NCBI RefSeq assembly: GCF_017094465.1
Contig: NZ_CP064791.1
Coordinates: 2,356,001-2,420,000 of the forward strand
Direction: 5' to 3'
DNA: 64,000 nucleotides
From: Halapricum desulfuricans
GTDB lineage: Archaea > Halobacteriota > Halobacteria > Halobacteriales > Haloarculaceae
A program made the position numbers and the translations under genes. This document shows, one piece after another, positions 53,411 to 62,772 of this stretch (its first letter is position 1; the number at the start of each line of letters is the position of its first letter). The notes under the pieces were generated by a model. It ran no database searches and was not told the origin of the DNA. It saw only the letters and a program-made list of their open reading frames with translations.

Positions 53411-53491
53411 ATGGCACACAGTATGTTGCACGACAGTTGCGGACCGGACGGTAGCGGTCCGCTACTGCCGTCGTGGGAGGTGTCGCCGTGA
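53411..53491 (+). CDS. 26-residue ORF overlapping the transhydrogenase alpha gene
   Basis: It reads MAHSMLHDSCGPDGSGPLLP plus six residues, ending in WEVSP. The stop TGA (53489-53491) overlaps GTG 53488 of the next gene by 3 bases, the pattern of translational coupling. Hydrophilic, one Cys, no known family. It may be a leader peptide, or simply chance. Confidence 0.4.
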   Translation: MAHSMLHDSCGPDGSGPLLPSWEVSP

Positions 53492-54699
53492 TCATCGGCG
53501 TCCCGAGCGAGGTCGGCGAGGAGGATCGTGTCGCGCTCGTGCCGCCGGTCGCGGCGGAGCTAATCGAAGACGGACACGAAGTCATCGTCGAGACCGGCGC
53601 CGGGGAAGATGCCGGCTGGGCCGACAACGAGTACGAGTCGGTCGGCTGTACAGTCCTCGACGATCGGGCAGCGGTCTTCGAGGACGCGACAGTGATCCTG
53701 CAGGTGGAAGCGCTTGGGAACCACGAAGACCCTGACCTGGAGCGCTACCGCGAGGGGCAGATCGTCGTCGGGATGCTCGGCCCCTACGAGGTCAACGACG
53801 AGCAGCTCGAAACGTTGGCCGACCGGGGCGTGAGCGCGTTCGCGCTGGAGCTCATCCCGCGGATCAGCCGCGCCCAGAGCATGGACGCGCTGTCCTCGCA
53901 AGCCAGCCTCGCCGGCTACAAGTCCTGTCTGCTGGCCGCCGAGGAACTGCCGAAGATGTTCCCGATGGAGATGACCGCCGCCGGGACGATCCAGCCGGCG
54001 GACGTGTTCGTCATCGGGGCCGGCGTCGCCGGCCTAAAGGCCATCGCGACGGCCGAACGGCTCGGGGCGTCCGTCAAGGCCTACGATATCCGCCTGGAGG
54101 CCAAACGCGACGTCGAGAGCCTCGGCGCGGAGTTCGTCGAACTCGATCTGGAGACCGAGGGATCGGGCGACGAGGAAGGCTACGCCCGCGAGATGGACGA
54201 GGAGTTCTACGCGGCCCAGCGCGAGCAGATGGAGCAGGTCGTCCCCGAATCGGACGTCCTCATCACGACGGCCGCGATTCCCGGTGCGCCCGCGCCGGAG
54301 CTGGTCTCGACGGAGATGATCGAAGCGATGGACGACGGCTCGGTCGTCGTCGATCTGTCGGCCGCGACCGGCGGCAACTGCGAGCCGACCGTCCCCGGCG
54401 AGACGATCGAACACGACGGCGTGACGGTCCACGGGCCGACGGATCTGCCCTCCCAGATCAGCCACACTGCGAGCCAGCAGTACGCCAACAACGTCGCCAA
54501 CTTCCTTGAGAACTTCCTCGAAGAGGGCGAGCCGGCCTTCGACTTCGAGGACGAGATCATCGAGTCGACGCTGCTCGTCCACGACGGGACGGTTCGGAAT
54601 CCACATAAGGACGATGGCGATGCGGACGCCGACGAAGACGATGCCGACGAGACCGATACAGACAGCAATGGCGACACCGAGGAGGTGAGCGAGGCGTGA
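53488..54699 (+). CDS. pntA: NAD(P) transhydrogenase alpha subunit, part 1
   Basis: A 403-residue NAD-binding subunit. N-terminal domain VGEEDRVALVPP, then dinucleotide loop VIGAGVAGLKAIATAERLGA. It ends with about 30 highly acidic residues (DDGDADADEDDADETD). In the split form, this soluble part works with the small membrane subunit at 54696 and PntB. GTG 53488 is chosen on similarity of MIIGVPSEVGEEDRV to the family start; GTG 53473 would add five residues. Confidence 0.92.
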   Translation: MIIGVPSEVGEEDRVALVPPVAAELIEDGHEVIVETGAGEDAGWADNEYESVGCTVLDDRAAVFEDATVILQVEALGNHEDPDLERYREGQIVVGMLGPYEVNDEQLETLADRGVSAFALELIPRISRAQSMDALSSQASLAGYKSCLLAAEELPKMFPMEMTAAGTIQPADVFVIGAGVAGLKAIATAERLGASVKAYDIRLEAKRDVESLGAEFVELDLETEGSGDEEGYAREMDEEFYAAQREQMEQVVPESDVLITTAAIPGAPAPELVSTEMIEAMDDGSVVVDLSAATGGNCEPTVPGETIEHDGVTVHGPTDLPSQISHTASQQYANNVANFLENFLEEGEPAFDFEDEIIESTLLVHDGTVRNPHKDDGDADADEDDADETDTDSNGDTEEVSEA

Positions 54700-54977
54700 C
54701 GTTCGTCGAGAACCTGACGCTGTTCGTGCTTTCGGCGTTTATCGGCTACGAGGTCATCACGAAGATCCCGACGAACCTGCACACGCCGCTGATGTCCGGG
54801 GCCAACGCTATCTCCGGGATCACCCTGCTGGGGTCGGTCGTGGTCGCCGGCCAGGGCGAGACGACTCTGGCGACGGCGCTTGGCTTCCTCGCAGTCGTCA
54901 TGGCGACGATCAACGTCGTCGGCGGCTATCTGGTGAGTCACTTTATGCTGAGCGAGTTCAGCCAGGGGGGGCGGTAA
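54696..54977 (+). CDS. NAD(P) transhydrogenase alpha subunit, membrane part
   Basis: A 93-residue protein with three helices, matching the PntAB-type part: IGYEVITKIPTNLHTPLMSG, SGITLLGSV and later VVGGYLVSHFML. It starts with GTG overlapping the previous stop by 4 bases, and is followed by pntB after 1 base. Confidence 0.9.
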   Translation: MTFVENLTLFVLSAFIGYEVITKIPTNLHTPLMSGANAISGITLLGSVVVAGQGETTLATALGFLAVVMATINVVGGYLVSHFMLSEFSQGGR

Positions 54978-54978
54978 G

Positions 54979-56424
54979 ATGGCCGGAATCCTCGCCCAGC
55001 AGTTGCCCGAGCAGGCGCTGCAGTTCGCGTATCTGGTCTCCGGGATCATGTTCATCCAGGGCCTGCGCGATATGACCCACCCGCGGACGGCCACGCGCGG
55101 GAACCTGATCTCCTCCGGCGGGATGTTCCTGGCCGTGGCGGTCACGATACTGTGGTTCGAGATCCTCACGCCCGCGATTCTCGCGGCCGGACTGCTCATC
55201 GGCGGTGTGGTCGGTGCGTACCTCGCGGTCGCCGTCGAGACGACCGAGATGCCCCAGCTCGTCGGGCTGTTCAACGGGTTCGGGGGCGGTGCCTCGGCGG
55301 TCGTCGCCGGCGCGGAACTGGTCGACGTGCTCGCCGGCAGCGGCGACCTCGGCGTCGGGCTGACGGCGTCGGCGGCTATCGCCGCGATCATCGGGTCGGT
55401 GACGTTCTCCGGGAGCTTCGTGGCCTCGGGCAAACTCCACGGAATCGTCGGCGAGTCACCGGTCAGCACCAACGTCGGGCACGCGCTCAAGGTCACGTTC
55501 CTCGGGGTCGCCCTCGTCGCCGGTGCCGTCCTCGTCGTCCAGCCGTCGCTGTTCGGCGGCGTCCCCACGGCCGAGTGGGTGCCCGTCTACTGGGTGATCG
55601 TCGCCGCAGCCCTGCTGCTCGGCGTGTTCCTCGTAGTGCCCATCGGCGGCGCGGACATGCCAGTGGTCATCTCGCTTCTGAACTCCTACTCGGGACTGGC
55701 GGCCGCCACGACCGGGTTCGTCCTGAACAATACCGTGTTGATCATCGCCGGGACGCTCGTCGGCGCGGCGGGAATGATCCTGACGATCATCATGTGCGAG
55801 TCGATGAACCGCTCGCTGGCGAACGTCTTCTTCGGTGGCCTCGGCGGCGACGATACTGCCGAGGAGATGGAGGACATCTACGAGGGACAGATTACCGAGA
55901 CCTCGCCCGAAGAGGTGACGATGCTGCTGGAGACCGCCGAGCGCGTGGTCATCGTCCCCGGATACGGGATGGCCGTCGCCCAGGCCCAGCACGCCGTCGC
56001 CGAACTCGTCGATCTGCTGGAGGACAGCGGCGTCGACGTCGAGTTCGGCATCCACCCGGTCGCGGGACGGATGCCCGGCCACATGAACGCCCTGCTAGCC
56101 GAGGCCGACGTGCCCTACGACAAGATGCGGGAACTCGAGGAGGTCAACCCGACCTTCTCCCAGACGGATCTGGTGATCGTCACCGGGGCCAACGACGTCG
56201 TCAACCCGCGGGCCAACGAGGACGACGACAGCCCGATCGCGGGCATGCCGATCCTCAACGTCGAGGATGCCCGCCACGTCGTCGTCAACAAGCGCAGCCT
56301 CAGTCCCGGGTTCTCCGGGATCGCCAACCCGCTGTTCGCTCGCGACAACACGAGTATGCTCTTTGGCGACGCCAAGGCGTCGATGCAGTCGCTGGTCAAC
56401 GAGTACAAGGAATCGAACTCGTAG
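54979..56424 (+). CDS. pntB: NAD(P) transhydrogenase beta subunit
   Basis: A 481-residue subunit. The first 275 residues hold about nine helices (GLFNGFGGGASAVVAGAEL typical), the last 180 bind NADP(H): VVIVPGYGMAVAQAQHAVAEL, HPVAGRMPGHMNALLAEA and GANDVVNPRA. Uses the proton gradient to drive hydride transfer from NADH to NADP+. Confidence 0.95.
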   Translation: MAGILAQQLPEQALQFAYLVSGIMFIQGLRDMTHPRTATRGNLISSGGMFLAVAVTILWFEILTPAILAAGLLIGGVVGAYLAVAVETTEMPQLVGLFNGFGGGASAVVAGAELVDVLAGSGDLGVGLTASAAIAAIIGSVTFSGSFVASGKLHGIVGESPVSTNVGHALKVTFLGVALVAGAVLVVQPSLFGGVPTAEWVPVYWVIVAAALLLGVFLVVPIGGADMPVVISLLNSYSGLAAATTGFVLNNTVLIIAGTLVGAAGMILTIIMCESMNRSLANVFFGGLGGDDTAEEMEDIYEGQITETSPEEVTMLLETAERVVIVPGYGMAVAQAQHAVAELVDLLEDSGVDVEFGIHPVAGRMPGHMNALLAEADVPYDKMRELEEVNPTFSQTDLVIVTGANDVVNPRANEDDDSPIAGMPILNVEDARHVVVNKRSLSPGFSGIANPLFARDNTSMLFGDAKASMQSLVNEYKESNS

Positions 56425-56485
56425 GTGTCCGTTTCCACCCCGCGTTGATGCCAACGTTTTCTACGATCGGCCCGAAGAGACGGGT

Positions 56486-57466
56486 ATGGACCTCACAGAG
56501 CGCCCGCGGCGGCTCCGCCGGGACGGTATCCGGGGGCTGGTCAGCGAGACCGATCTCTCGGCCAGCGATCTGATCGCCCCGGTGTTCGTCGACGCGACGA
56601 CCGACGAGCGAGTCGCGATCGAGTCGATGCCCGGCCACGAGCGCGTCCCCGTGGCGGAGGCTGTCGATCGCGTCGAAGAAATACGGGACACCGGCGTCGA
56701 GGCCGTCATCGTCTTCGGGATCCCCGAATCGAAAGACGAAGCAGGGACTCGCGCCTGGGCCGAAGACGGGGTCGTCCAGGAGGCCGTCCGGCGGATCGAC
56801 GCCGGGACCGACGCCTACGTCATCACCGACGTCTGCATGTGTGAATACACCGATCACGGCCACTGTGGGATCCTCGAACCCCACGCCCACGAGGATCCGA
56901 CGCTCACCGTCGAGAACGACCGGACGCTCGACGCGCTGGGGCGGATCGCCGTCTCCCACGCCGAGGCCGGGGCGGACATGGTCGCACCCTCCTCGATGAC
57001 GGACGGGATGGTCGGCGCGATACGGGAATCGCTCGACGAGGCGGGTCACTCGGCGGTGCCGATCATGAGCTACGCCGCGAAATACGAGTCGGCCTTCTAC
57101 GGGCCGTTCCGGGACGCCGCCGACGGCGCACCCGCCTTTGGCGACCGCCGCCACTACCAGATGGATCCCGCCAACAGCCGCGAGGCCATCCGCGAGGTCG
57201 AACTGGACGTCCAGCAAGGCGCGGACGTGTTGATGGTCAAGCCGGCACTCCCCTATCTGGACGTGGTCCGGGACGTACGCGAGCACTTCGACCGGCCCGT
57301 CGCCGCCTACAACGTCTCCGGCGAGTACGCGATGCTCCACGCGGCCGCCGAGAACGGGTGGCTGGACCTCGAAGAGACGGCCTACGAGTCGCTGCTGTCG
57401 ATTAAACGTGCCGGTGCCGACCTCATTTTGACGTACTTCGCCGAGGACATAGCTGCCCGGCTGTAG
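56486..57466 (+). CDS. hemB: Delta-aminolevulinic acid dehydratase
   Basis: A 326-residue TIM-barrel enzyme making porphobilinogen. Schiff-base lysines are in SYAAKYESAFYGPFRDA and VLMVKPALPYLDVV. The zinc-site loop reads DVCMCEYTDHGHCGIL with three Cys, so a zinc-dependent form. ATG 56486 gives MDLTERPRRLRRDGI. The 3' end takes part in a 35-base tandem repeat. Confidence 0.95.
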   Translation: MDLTERPRRLRRDGIRGLVSETDLSASDLIAPVFVDATTDERVAIESMPGHERVPVAEAVDRVEEIRDTGVEAVIVFGIPESKDEAGTRAWAEDGVVQEAVRRIDAGTDAYVITDVCMCEYTDHGHCGILEPHAHEDPTLTVENDRTLDALGRIAVSHAEAGADMVAPSSMTDGMVGAIRESLDEAGHSAVPIMSYAAKYESAFYGPFRDAADGAPAFGDRRHYQMDPANSREAIREVELDVQQGADVLMVKPALPYLDVVRDVREHFDRPVAAYNVSGEYAMLHAAAENGWLDLEETAYESLLSIKRAGADLILTYFAEDIAARL

Positions 57467-57569
57467 GTGCCGGCCAGCACGCTCTCGCTGCTCGGCTGCA
57501 GGTGCCGGCCAGCACGCTCTCGCTGCCCGGCCGCAGTTGCCGGCCAGCACGCTCTCGCTGCCCGGCCGA
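57452..57569 (+). repeat. 35-base tandem repeat beginning in the hemB stop region
   Basis: About 3.4 units of period 35. The partial first unit is the last codons of hemB (GCTGCCCGGCTGTAG); later copies read GCTGCTCGGCTGCAG, GCTGCCCGGCCGCAG and GCTGCCCGGCCGAGG. Between them is the near-palindrome GTGCCGGCCAGCAC. The stop codon is lost in the later copies. Confidence 0.93.
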
Positions 57570-57967
57570 GGCGTTTCGCCAGCGCAACAGTCGGCCCGTC
57601 ACAGCAATGCTTCGATCGAGCAGTCCGACGCTGGAGGACGGCAATATTTGCGGGACAACGACAACCGAGACCGAGCGCGCATGCCGAAATAGCCCCGCAA
57701 ACAGAGGATCAAACTCGGATATGGGTGGACGAACGTCCAGATTGTGACCGAAATAGCAGTATGAATATTTACGTTCAATGTCCTTATACACACTATATTC
57801 TACACAATATTAGACGATCGTCTACCACCACATCCCAATTTTTTCGATTCTGAAGCAAATCCTTATGTAGGCTTCTCCCATGGCCCCAGGCGTGAGAAGG
57901 CGAACGAACGTAGCTAGAATGAGCCAGAAGTTGGACAAACAAGGACAAAAATCGAGGTAGACAACAT
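57570..57967. other. AT-richer gap upstream of amt, no gene seen
   Basis: I see no convincing protein gene or RNA gene here. GC falls clearly below the neighbours. It contains the palindrome at 57811-57824, several A/T runs and a probable TATA (CCTTATGTAG, 57861-57870) for amt, giving a leader of about 70 bases. Confidence 0.5.
57811..57824. promoter_or_regulatory. 14-base perfect palindrome upstream of amt, candidate operator
   Basis: TAGACGATCGTCTA is a perfect dyad, about 37 bases upstream of the TATA-like sequence. It may bind a nitrogen regulator of Lrp type. It is unlike the glnA palindrome (TGTTCGAACA), so the two may not share a binder. Confidence 0.45.
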
Positions 57968-59323
57968 ATGATCGAATCAATACCACTGCAGGTCGAACCG
58001 AGCGCGATTACCGACGCCATCAACAACACGTGGATCCTGACGGTCTCGTTCCTGATCTTCTTCATGCACGCCGGCTTCGCGATGCTGGAGGCGGGTCAGG
58101 TACGGGCGAAAAACGTCGCCAACCAGTTGACGAAGAACTTGCTGACCTGGAGCGTCGGCGTCACGGTGTTCTTCTTCATCGGAGCTGGCATCTCCGGGCT
58201 CGTCGGCGGCAGTCCGTTCACCGAATCGCTGCCGTACCTTGCCGACGACGCCAGCGGATACATCGGCTGGCTGTACGGCGCGGTCTTCGCGATGACGGCG
58301 GCGACGATTGTCTCCGGGGCGGTCGCCGGCCGCGCGAGGCTGCGCGCGTACGTCACCTACACGTTCCTGCTGGCGGCGATCATCTACCCCGTCGTCACGG
58401 GGATCACCTGGGCCGGCGCGTACCTCCAGATCGGGGACGCCGTGTTCCACGACTTCGCCGGCGGGATGATCGTCCACGGGATGGGCGGTATCGCCGGTCT
58501 CACCGCGGCGTGGATCCTCGGACCACGCATGGATCGCTACGACGCCGACGGAACGGCGAACGTCATCCCCGGTCACTCGATGACCTTCGCGGTGCTCGGG
58601 ACGCTAATGTTGGCCTTTGGCTGGTACGGGTTCAACGTCGGCACGGCCGCGGCGATGTACGAGACCGAAGCGGGAATGATGGCGTACAACGGCGCGGTGC
58701 TCGGACGGGTCGCGATGGGAACGACCATCGCGATGGCCGCCGGCGCGATGGGCGCGGGACTCGTCGCGTGGCTCCGCACCGGGAAGGTCGATACGCTGTA
58801 CGTCGCGAACGGCCTGCTAGCCGGGCTGGTCGGGATCACTGCCATTCCGGACACGACGCACTACCTCGGTGCGCTCCTGATCGGCGGACTCGCGGGCGCA
58901 CAGCTCCCGATCGTCTTCAGCTTCGTCGAAAAGCGACTGAAGATCGACGACGTGTGTGCAGTGTTCCCAGTTCACGGAAGTGCCGGTATCCTCGGCACGC
59001 TCGCGTTCCCGTTCGTCCACTACGATCTGGGCGTCCCGCTCGCGGAAGCGGCGCTCACCCAGTTCGTCGGCGTCGTCGTGATCGCAGGCTGGACGGTCGG
59101 CGCGACGGCCGTCGTCTGGTACGCGCTGAAAGCCACGGGTCAGGCTCGCGTCACGCCCGAACACGAGCGTGACGGGCTAGATCTCTCCGAACACGGCGTC
59201 GATACCTACCCCGAATTCGGCGACGAGGAAGGCGTCGTCGCCGACGGCGGCCGCGTCCGTACCGACGGCGGCAGAGTCAAGACCGACGGCACCGTCGCAA
59301 CCACGGACGGTGATGCAGAATGA
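57968..59323 (+). CDS. amt: Ammonium transporter
   Basis: A 451-residue Amt with eleven helices. The channel twin histidines lie in [11 protein letters not shown] and [10 protein letters not shown]; the start [20 protein letters not shown] fits the family. The C-terminal tail ends in three heptads of DGGRVRT type encoded by 21-base repeats (59243-59305). The stop overlaps glnK by 4 bases. Confidence 0.95.
   Translation: MIESIPLQVEPSAITDAINNTWILTVSFLIFFMHAGFAMLEAGQVRAKNVANQLTKNLLTWSVGVTVFFFIGAGISGLVGGSPFTESLPYLADDASGYIGWLYGAVFAMTAATIVSGAVAGRARLRAYVTYTFLLAAIIYPVVTGITWAGAYLQIGDAVFHDFAGGMIVHGMGGIAGLTAAWILGPRMDRYDADGTANVIPGHSMTFAVLGTLMLAFGWYGFNVGTAAAMYETEAGMMAYNGAVLGRVAMGTTIAMAAGAMGAGLVAWLRTGKVDTLYVANGLLAGLVGITAIPDTTHYLGALLIGGLAGAQLPIVFSFVEKRLKIDDVCAVFPVHGSAGILGTLAFPFVHYDLGVPLAEAALTQFVGVVVIAGWTVGATAVVWYALKATGQARVTPEHERDGLDLSEHGVDTYPEFGDEEGVVADGGRVRTDGGRVKTDGTVATTDGDAE
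59243..59305 (+). repeat. 21-base repeats in the amt C-terminal tail
   Basis: Three in-frame units encode [14 protein letters not shown] and DGTVATT. The DNA units are similar but not identical. Confidence 0.7.
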
Positions 59324-59673
59324 GCGAGACTGACATCAAGATGGTCGTTGGGATGATCCGCCCCGATAAGCTCGGGGACGTGAAACAGGCGCTGGTCGAG
59401 GCCGACGCGCCCTCGATGACGGTAACGAACGTCTCCGGCCGCGGTTCGGAGCCGGCCAAGAAGGGCCAATGGCGCGGCGAAGAGTACGTCGTCGACCTCC
59501 ATCAGAAGATCAAAATCGAGGTCGTCGTCGCCGATACGCCCGTCGATGACGTCATCGAGGCGATCAGAGACGGCGCACGTACCGGCGAGAAAGGCGACGG
59601 GAAGATCTTCGTCCTGCCCGTCGAAGGGGCGACCCAGATCCGTACCGGCAAGGAAGGTCCCGAGGCCGTCTGA
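59320..59673 (+). CDS. glnK: PII nitrogen regulator GlnK
   Basis: A 117-residue PII protein, co-translated with amt (ATGA overlap). The T loop [19 protein letters not shown] has Tyr56 at the place of the modified Tyr51, and [15 protein letters not shown] is the ATP/2-oxoglutarate-binding B loop region. It should gate the ammonium channel according to ATP/ADP and 2-oxoglutarate. Confidence 0.95.
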   Translation: MSETDIKMVVGMIRPDKLGDVKQALVEADAPSMTVTNVSGRGSEPAKKGQWRGEEYVVDLHQKIKIEVVVADTPVDDVIEAIRDGARTGEKGDGKIFVLPVEGATQIRTGKEGPEAV

Positions 59674-59707
59674 CCCACTGACTGGACGGATTCGTGACCT
59701 CTGAACT

Positions 59708-60196
59708 ATGACATCGACCGACGCCGACGCCGATCTACCGTCGGAGCTCGACGACGACGACCGCGCAGTACTGGAAGCCCGGATTCGGGACGCTCGGATC
59801 GACGCCGGCGAGATCGCCGCTGAAGCGGGGATCGCCGCGGACCGCGTCGAGGCGAAACTCGCGCGTCTCGAAGACGGCGGCGTGATCGACGGCTACAGTG
59901 CGCGTCTCGATTACGACGCGCTCGGGCGGGACGTGACGGTCCTCTTCCGGCTGTCGGTCGCCGACGACGGGGCGCTCGAACGATTGCGAAGCGATCCGCG
60001 ACTGGTCGCCATCTACGCCGTGACCGGCGGGGACGACGCCGTCGCGATCGGGAAGTTCAGCGATACGGACACGCTCAACGAGGCCGCGACGGAGCTGCTG
60101 ACCGACGACGGGGTCCGCTCGCTGACCGTCACCGTCGTTCGGGACGTGCTCCGGGAGTTCGACCCGACGGCGCTGATCGACGCTGACCGCGACTAG
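59708..60196 (+). CDS. Second Lrp/AsnC-family regulator
   Basis: A 162-residue regulator. The N-terminal acidic stretch is followed by an AsnC-type HTH (DAGEIAAEAGIAADRVEAKL) and the RAM domain (AIYAVTGGDDAVAIGKF, with DTDTLNEAATELL). It resembles the lrp product at 22716 in domain order but its HTH lacks the TTVSNH pattern. It lies 34 bases after glnK, so it may be co-transcribed with amt-glnK and feed back on this operon. Confidence 0.85.
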   Translation: MTSTDADADLPSELDDDDRAVLEARIRDARIDAGEIAAEAGIAADRVEAKLARLEDGGVIDGYSARLDYDALGRDVTVLFRLSVADDGALERLRSDPRLVAIYAVTGGDDAVAIGKFSDTDTLNEAATELLTDDGVRSLTVTVVRDVLREFDPTALIDADRD

Positions 60197-60245
60197 CGGT
60201 CGCGGATTCACAACTGTTTTGACCGCACCACGAAAGAAAGGGCAT

Positions 60246-60314
60246 ATGAGACGATCGTACACGGATTCTCCAGTGACCGATCCGAACGCGCGGCGACGGA
60301 GGGTGACCGCCTGA
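60246..60314 (+). CDS. 22-residue basic ORF overlapping guaAb start
   Basis: It reads [20 protein letters not shown] plus TA and stop. The stop TGA shares one base with ATG 60314, the TGATG pattern. Its basic composition is unusual in this organism. It may be a leader peptide coupled to guaAb, or not translated. Confidence 0.35.
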   Translation: MRRSYTDSPVTDPNARRRRVTA

Positions 60315-61231
60315 TGGTCGACGTCGATTCGTTCATCGACGAGAAGATCGAGGAGATTAGCGAGGCGATCGGCGACGCCGAAGCGATCATCGCACTGTCG
60401 GGCGGGGTCGACTCCTCGACGGCGGCCGCGCTGGCCTACGAAGCCGTCGGCGACCAACTCCACCCGGTCTACGTCGACACCGGCCTCATGCGAAAGGGCG
60501 AGACCGAGCAGATCCGCGAGACGTTCGCGTATATGGACAGTCTGCAGGTCGTCGACGCGAAAGACCGGTTCCTCGGAGAATTGGAGGGGGTCACCGATCC
60601 AGAGGAGAAACGCCACGCTATCGGCGAGCAGTTCATCCGCGAGTTCGAGACCGTCGCTCGCGAGGTCGACGCCGACTATCTCGTGCAGGGGACGATCTAC
60701 CCCGATCGCATCGAGAGCGAGGGGACGATCAAATCCCACCACAACGTCGGCGGCCTGCCCGAGCACATCGACTTCGAGGGGATCGTCGAACCGATGCGGG
60801 ACCTCTACAAGGATGAGGTCCGGGAAGTCGCCCGCGAACTCGATCTAGAAGAGATCATCTCCGAGCGGATGCCCTTCCCCGGACCCGGGCTCGCAGTGCG
60901 AATCATCGGCGAGGTCACCGAGGAGAAACTGGCAGTCGCCCGGGAGGCCAACCACGTCGTCGAGGAAGAACTCGAGGAGTACGAGCCCTGGCAGGCCCTG
61001 GCAGCCGTGATCGGCAAGGCGACGGGCGTCAAAGGCGACAACCGCGTCCACGGCTGGGTCGTGTCGGTGCGATCGGTCGAGTCCCGCGACGGGATGACCG
61101 CCCGCGCACAGGAGATCGACTGGGAAACCCTCCAGCGGATCCAGTCCCGAATTACCGGCTCACACGAAAACGTCGCACGCGTCGTCTACGACGTGACCCA
61201 CAAGCCGCCCGCGACCATCGAGTACGAGTGA
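60314..61231 (+). CDS. guaAb: GMP synthase ATP-pyrophosphatase subunit
   Basis: A 305-residue subunit converting XMP to GMP with ammonia. The PP-loop is [25 protein letters not shown] and [13 protein letters not shown] are family marks. Archaea split GMP synthase into glutaminase and synthetase subunits; the glutaminase gene is elsewhere. The end [10 protein letters not shown] is typical. Confidence 0.95.
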   Translation: MVDVDSFIDEKIEEISEAIGDAEAIIALSGGVDSSTAAALAYEAVGDQLHPVYVDTGLMRKGETEQIRETFAYMDSLQVVDAKDRFLGELEGVTDPEEKRHAIGEQFIREFETVAREVDADYLVQGTIYPDRIESEGTIKSHHNVGGLPEHIDFEGIVEPMRDLYKDEVREVARELDLEEIISERMPFPGPGLAVRIIGEVTEEKLAVAREANHVVEEELEEYEPWQALAAVIGKATGVKGDNRVHGWVVSVRSVESRDGMTARAQEIDWETLQRIQSRITGSHENVARVVYDVTHKPPATIEYE

Positions 61232-61278
61232 CCCTAGCCAAAAATACTAACAATTAGCCGTCCTATCGGTTACTCGTA

Positions 61279-62175
61279 ATGTTCAGGGTACTACAACAAG
61301 GTGTGCCGACCAGCCTTAGCGAATTTACGAGCCAGTACGGCGACTTGCTCGTTTCCTTTGCGGTCACTGTACTGTCCTTCGTCGTCACGTTCCTGATACT
61401 GTATCTCGTCGGGAAACCAGTGCTCGTGCGCGCGACCAAGCGGGCGCTCAACGAGCGGGAGTTCTCGCAGTCGATCGTGAGCCTCGGGTCGAGTCTCGCC
61501 GGGACGATCGCCGTCTTCGGCGCGGTCGCCATCGCCGCGGTCGTCGCCGGATTCCCGATAATCCTCTCGGCGTTCGCGACGATCTTCGCCGCCCTGGCAC
61601 TCGGGTTCGCATTCGCCGCGAGCGACATCGTCGAGAACTTCATCGCCGGGATCTTCATCATCAAAGACAAACCGTTCGAGGTCGGCGACTACATCGAGTG
61701 GGACGGCAACGGCGGTGTCGTCCGCGAGATCAACCTGCGCGTGTCGAAACTCGATACGTGGGACAACGAGCAGGTCACCGTCCCGAACGGTGATCTGGCG
61801 AACGGCACCGTCACCAACCTCGTCGCGAACGAGACGCGGCGAGTTACCTTCGACTTCGGGATCGAGTACGACGCGAGCATCGAAGACGCCCGATCGATCA
61901 TCCTCGAGGAAGCCAGCAAAATCGACGGCGTGCTCGACGATCCGGAACCGTCGGCCCCGGTCACCGGGCTCGGCGATTCCGCGGTCATCCTCAACGGTCG
62001 CGTGTGGATCAACCCACAGGAGACGGGTGCCGGCGGCGTCAAGCACAAACTCGTCGAGAACGTGAAACGCCGATTCGACGAAGAGGATATCGGGATGCCG
62101 TATCCCTACACGGAACTCACCGGCTCCATCGAAGTCCGAGAACAGAACGGCGAAGGAGCCGTCGCCGACGACTGA
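61279..62175 (+). CDS. MscS-family mechanosensitive channel
   Basis: A 298-residue channel with three helices; the pore helix is ALALGFAFAASDIVENFIAG, and then comes the MscS beta domain (FEVGDYIEWDG, VVREINLRVSKL, NGDLANGTVTN). It should release solutes on hypo-osmotic shock. The C-terminal tail after residue 280 is short and polar. Confidence 0.92.
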   Translation: MFRVLQQGVPTSLSEFTSQYGDLLVSFAVTVLSFVVTFLILYLVGKPVLVRATKRALNEREFSQSIVSLGSSLAGTIAVFGAVAIAAVVAGFPIILSAFATIFAALALGFAFAASDIVENFIAGIFIIKDKPFEVGDYIEWDGNGGVVREINLRVSKLDTWDNEQVTVPNGDLANGTVTNLVANETRRVTFDFGIEYDASIEDARSIILEEASKIDGVLDDPEPSAPVTGLGDSAVILNGRVWINPQETGAGGVKHKLVENVKRRFDEEDIGMPYPYTELTGSIEVREQNGEGAVADD

Positions 62176-62226
62176 ACGTCGTCCAGGTCGCGCGCCGCCT
62201 TTTTGCTTGACGCTGTTTTCGTCTGG

Positions 62227-62691
62227 CTAACCTGCAATCCCCACGACGACGATCCCGCCCCCAAGGACGGTAAAGACCGCACCGAGCAGCGTGCCGACGA
62301 CCGCGACGACGTACGGCCAGGAGTTCGTCGACCGCTCCAGGACGGCCTGGCCCGGCATGCTCGTCAACAGCGTCGCCGTTACAGTCTCGCCTTCCTCGTA
62401 GTCCGAAAGGAACGACTCGGCGACCTCGCGGCTCCCCGAGGGCGGCTGTGTCCCCTCCCGAACGATCGTCGAGTCGTAGGTCTCGCCGTCGAACTCGTAG
62501 CGAAACCGGACAGTCGGCTCGAAGACGCCGTCCTCGATCTCAGTTATCGATACCTCCCGGATGTCGGCTTCGACGGTTCGGGTCTGTCGGTGTCGACGAT
62601 AGAGACCAAGCCCCAGCCGACTGCCGTACTGCAGAACCAGCCCGCCGACGAGCAGGAAGGGCAACCCCACGAGGGCGAGCAACTCGACCAT
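62227..62691 (-). CDS. DUF3592-family membrane protein
   Basis: A 154-residue protein with one N-terminal and one C-terminal helix (about 5-30 and 125-150) around a beta domain containing VRFRYEFDGETYDS and VTATLLTSMPGQAVLE. The DUF3592 core suggests an OB/SH3-like fold outside the membrane. The function is unknown. Confidence 0.82.
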   Translation of the reverse strand: MVELLALVGLPFLLVGGLVLQYGSRLGLGLYRRHRQTRTVEADIREVSITEIEDGVFEPTVRFRYEFDGETYDSTIVREGTQPPSGSREVAESFLSDYEEGETVTATLLTSMPGQAVLERSTNSWPYVVAVVGTLLGAVFTVLGGGIVVVGIAG

Positions 62692-62772
62692 ACGCTGAAC
62701 GAGGTGGCGGGGCGAAAAGACGCTTGCGACCCGTGACGGAACACCTTAATTCGCGCCCGCCGAGCACAGCGT

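Noticed and set aside
57452-57569. CRISPR array at the hemB repeats
   Set aside because: The 35-base units abut with no variable spacers.
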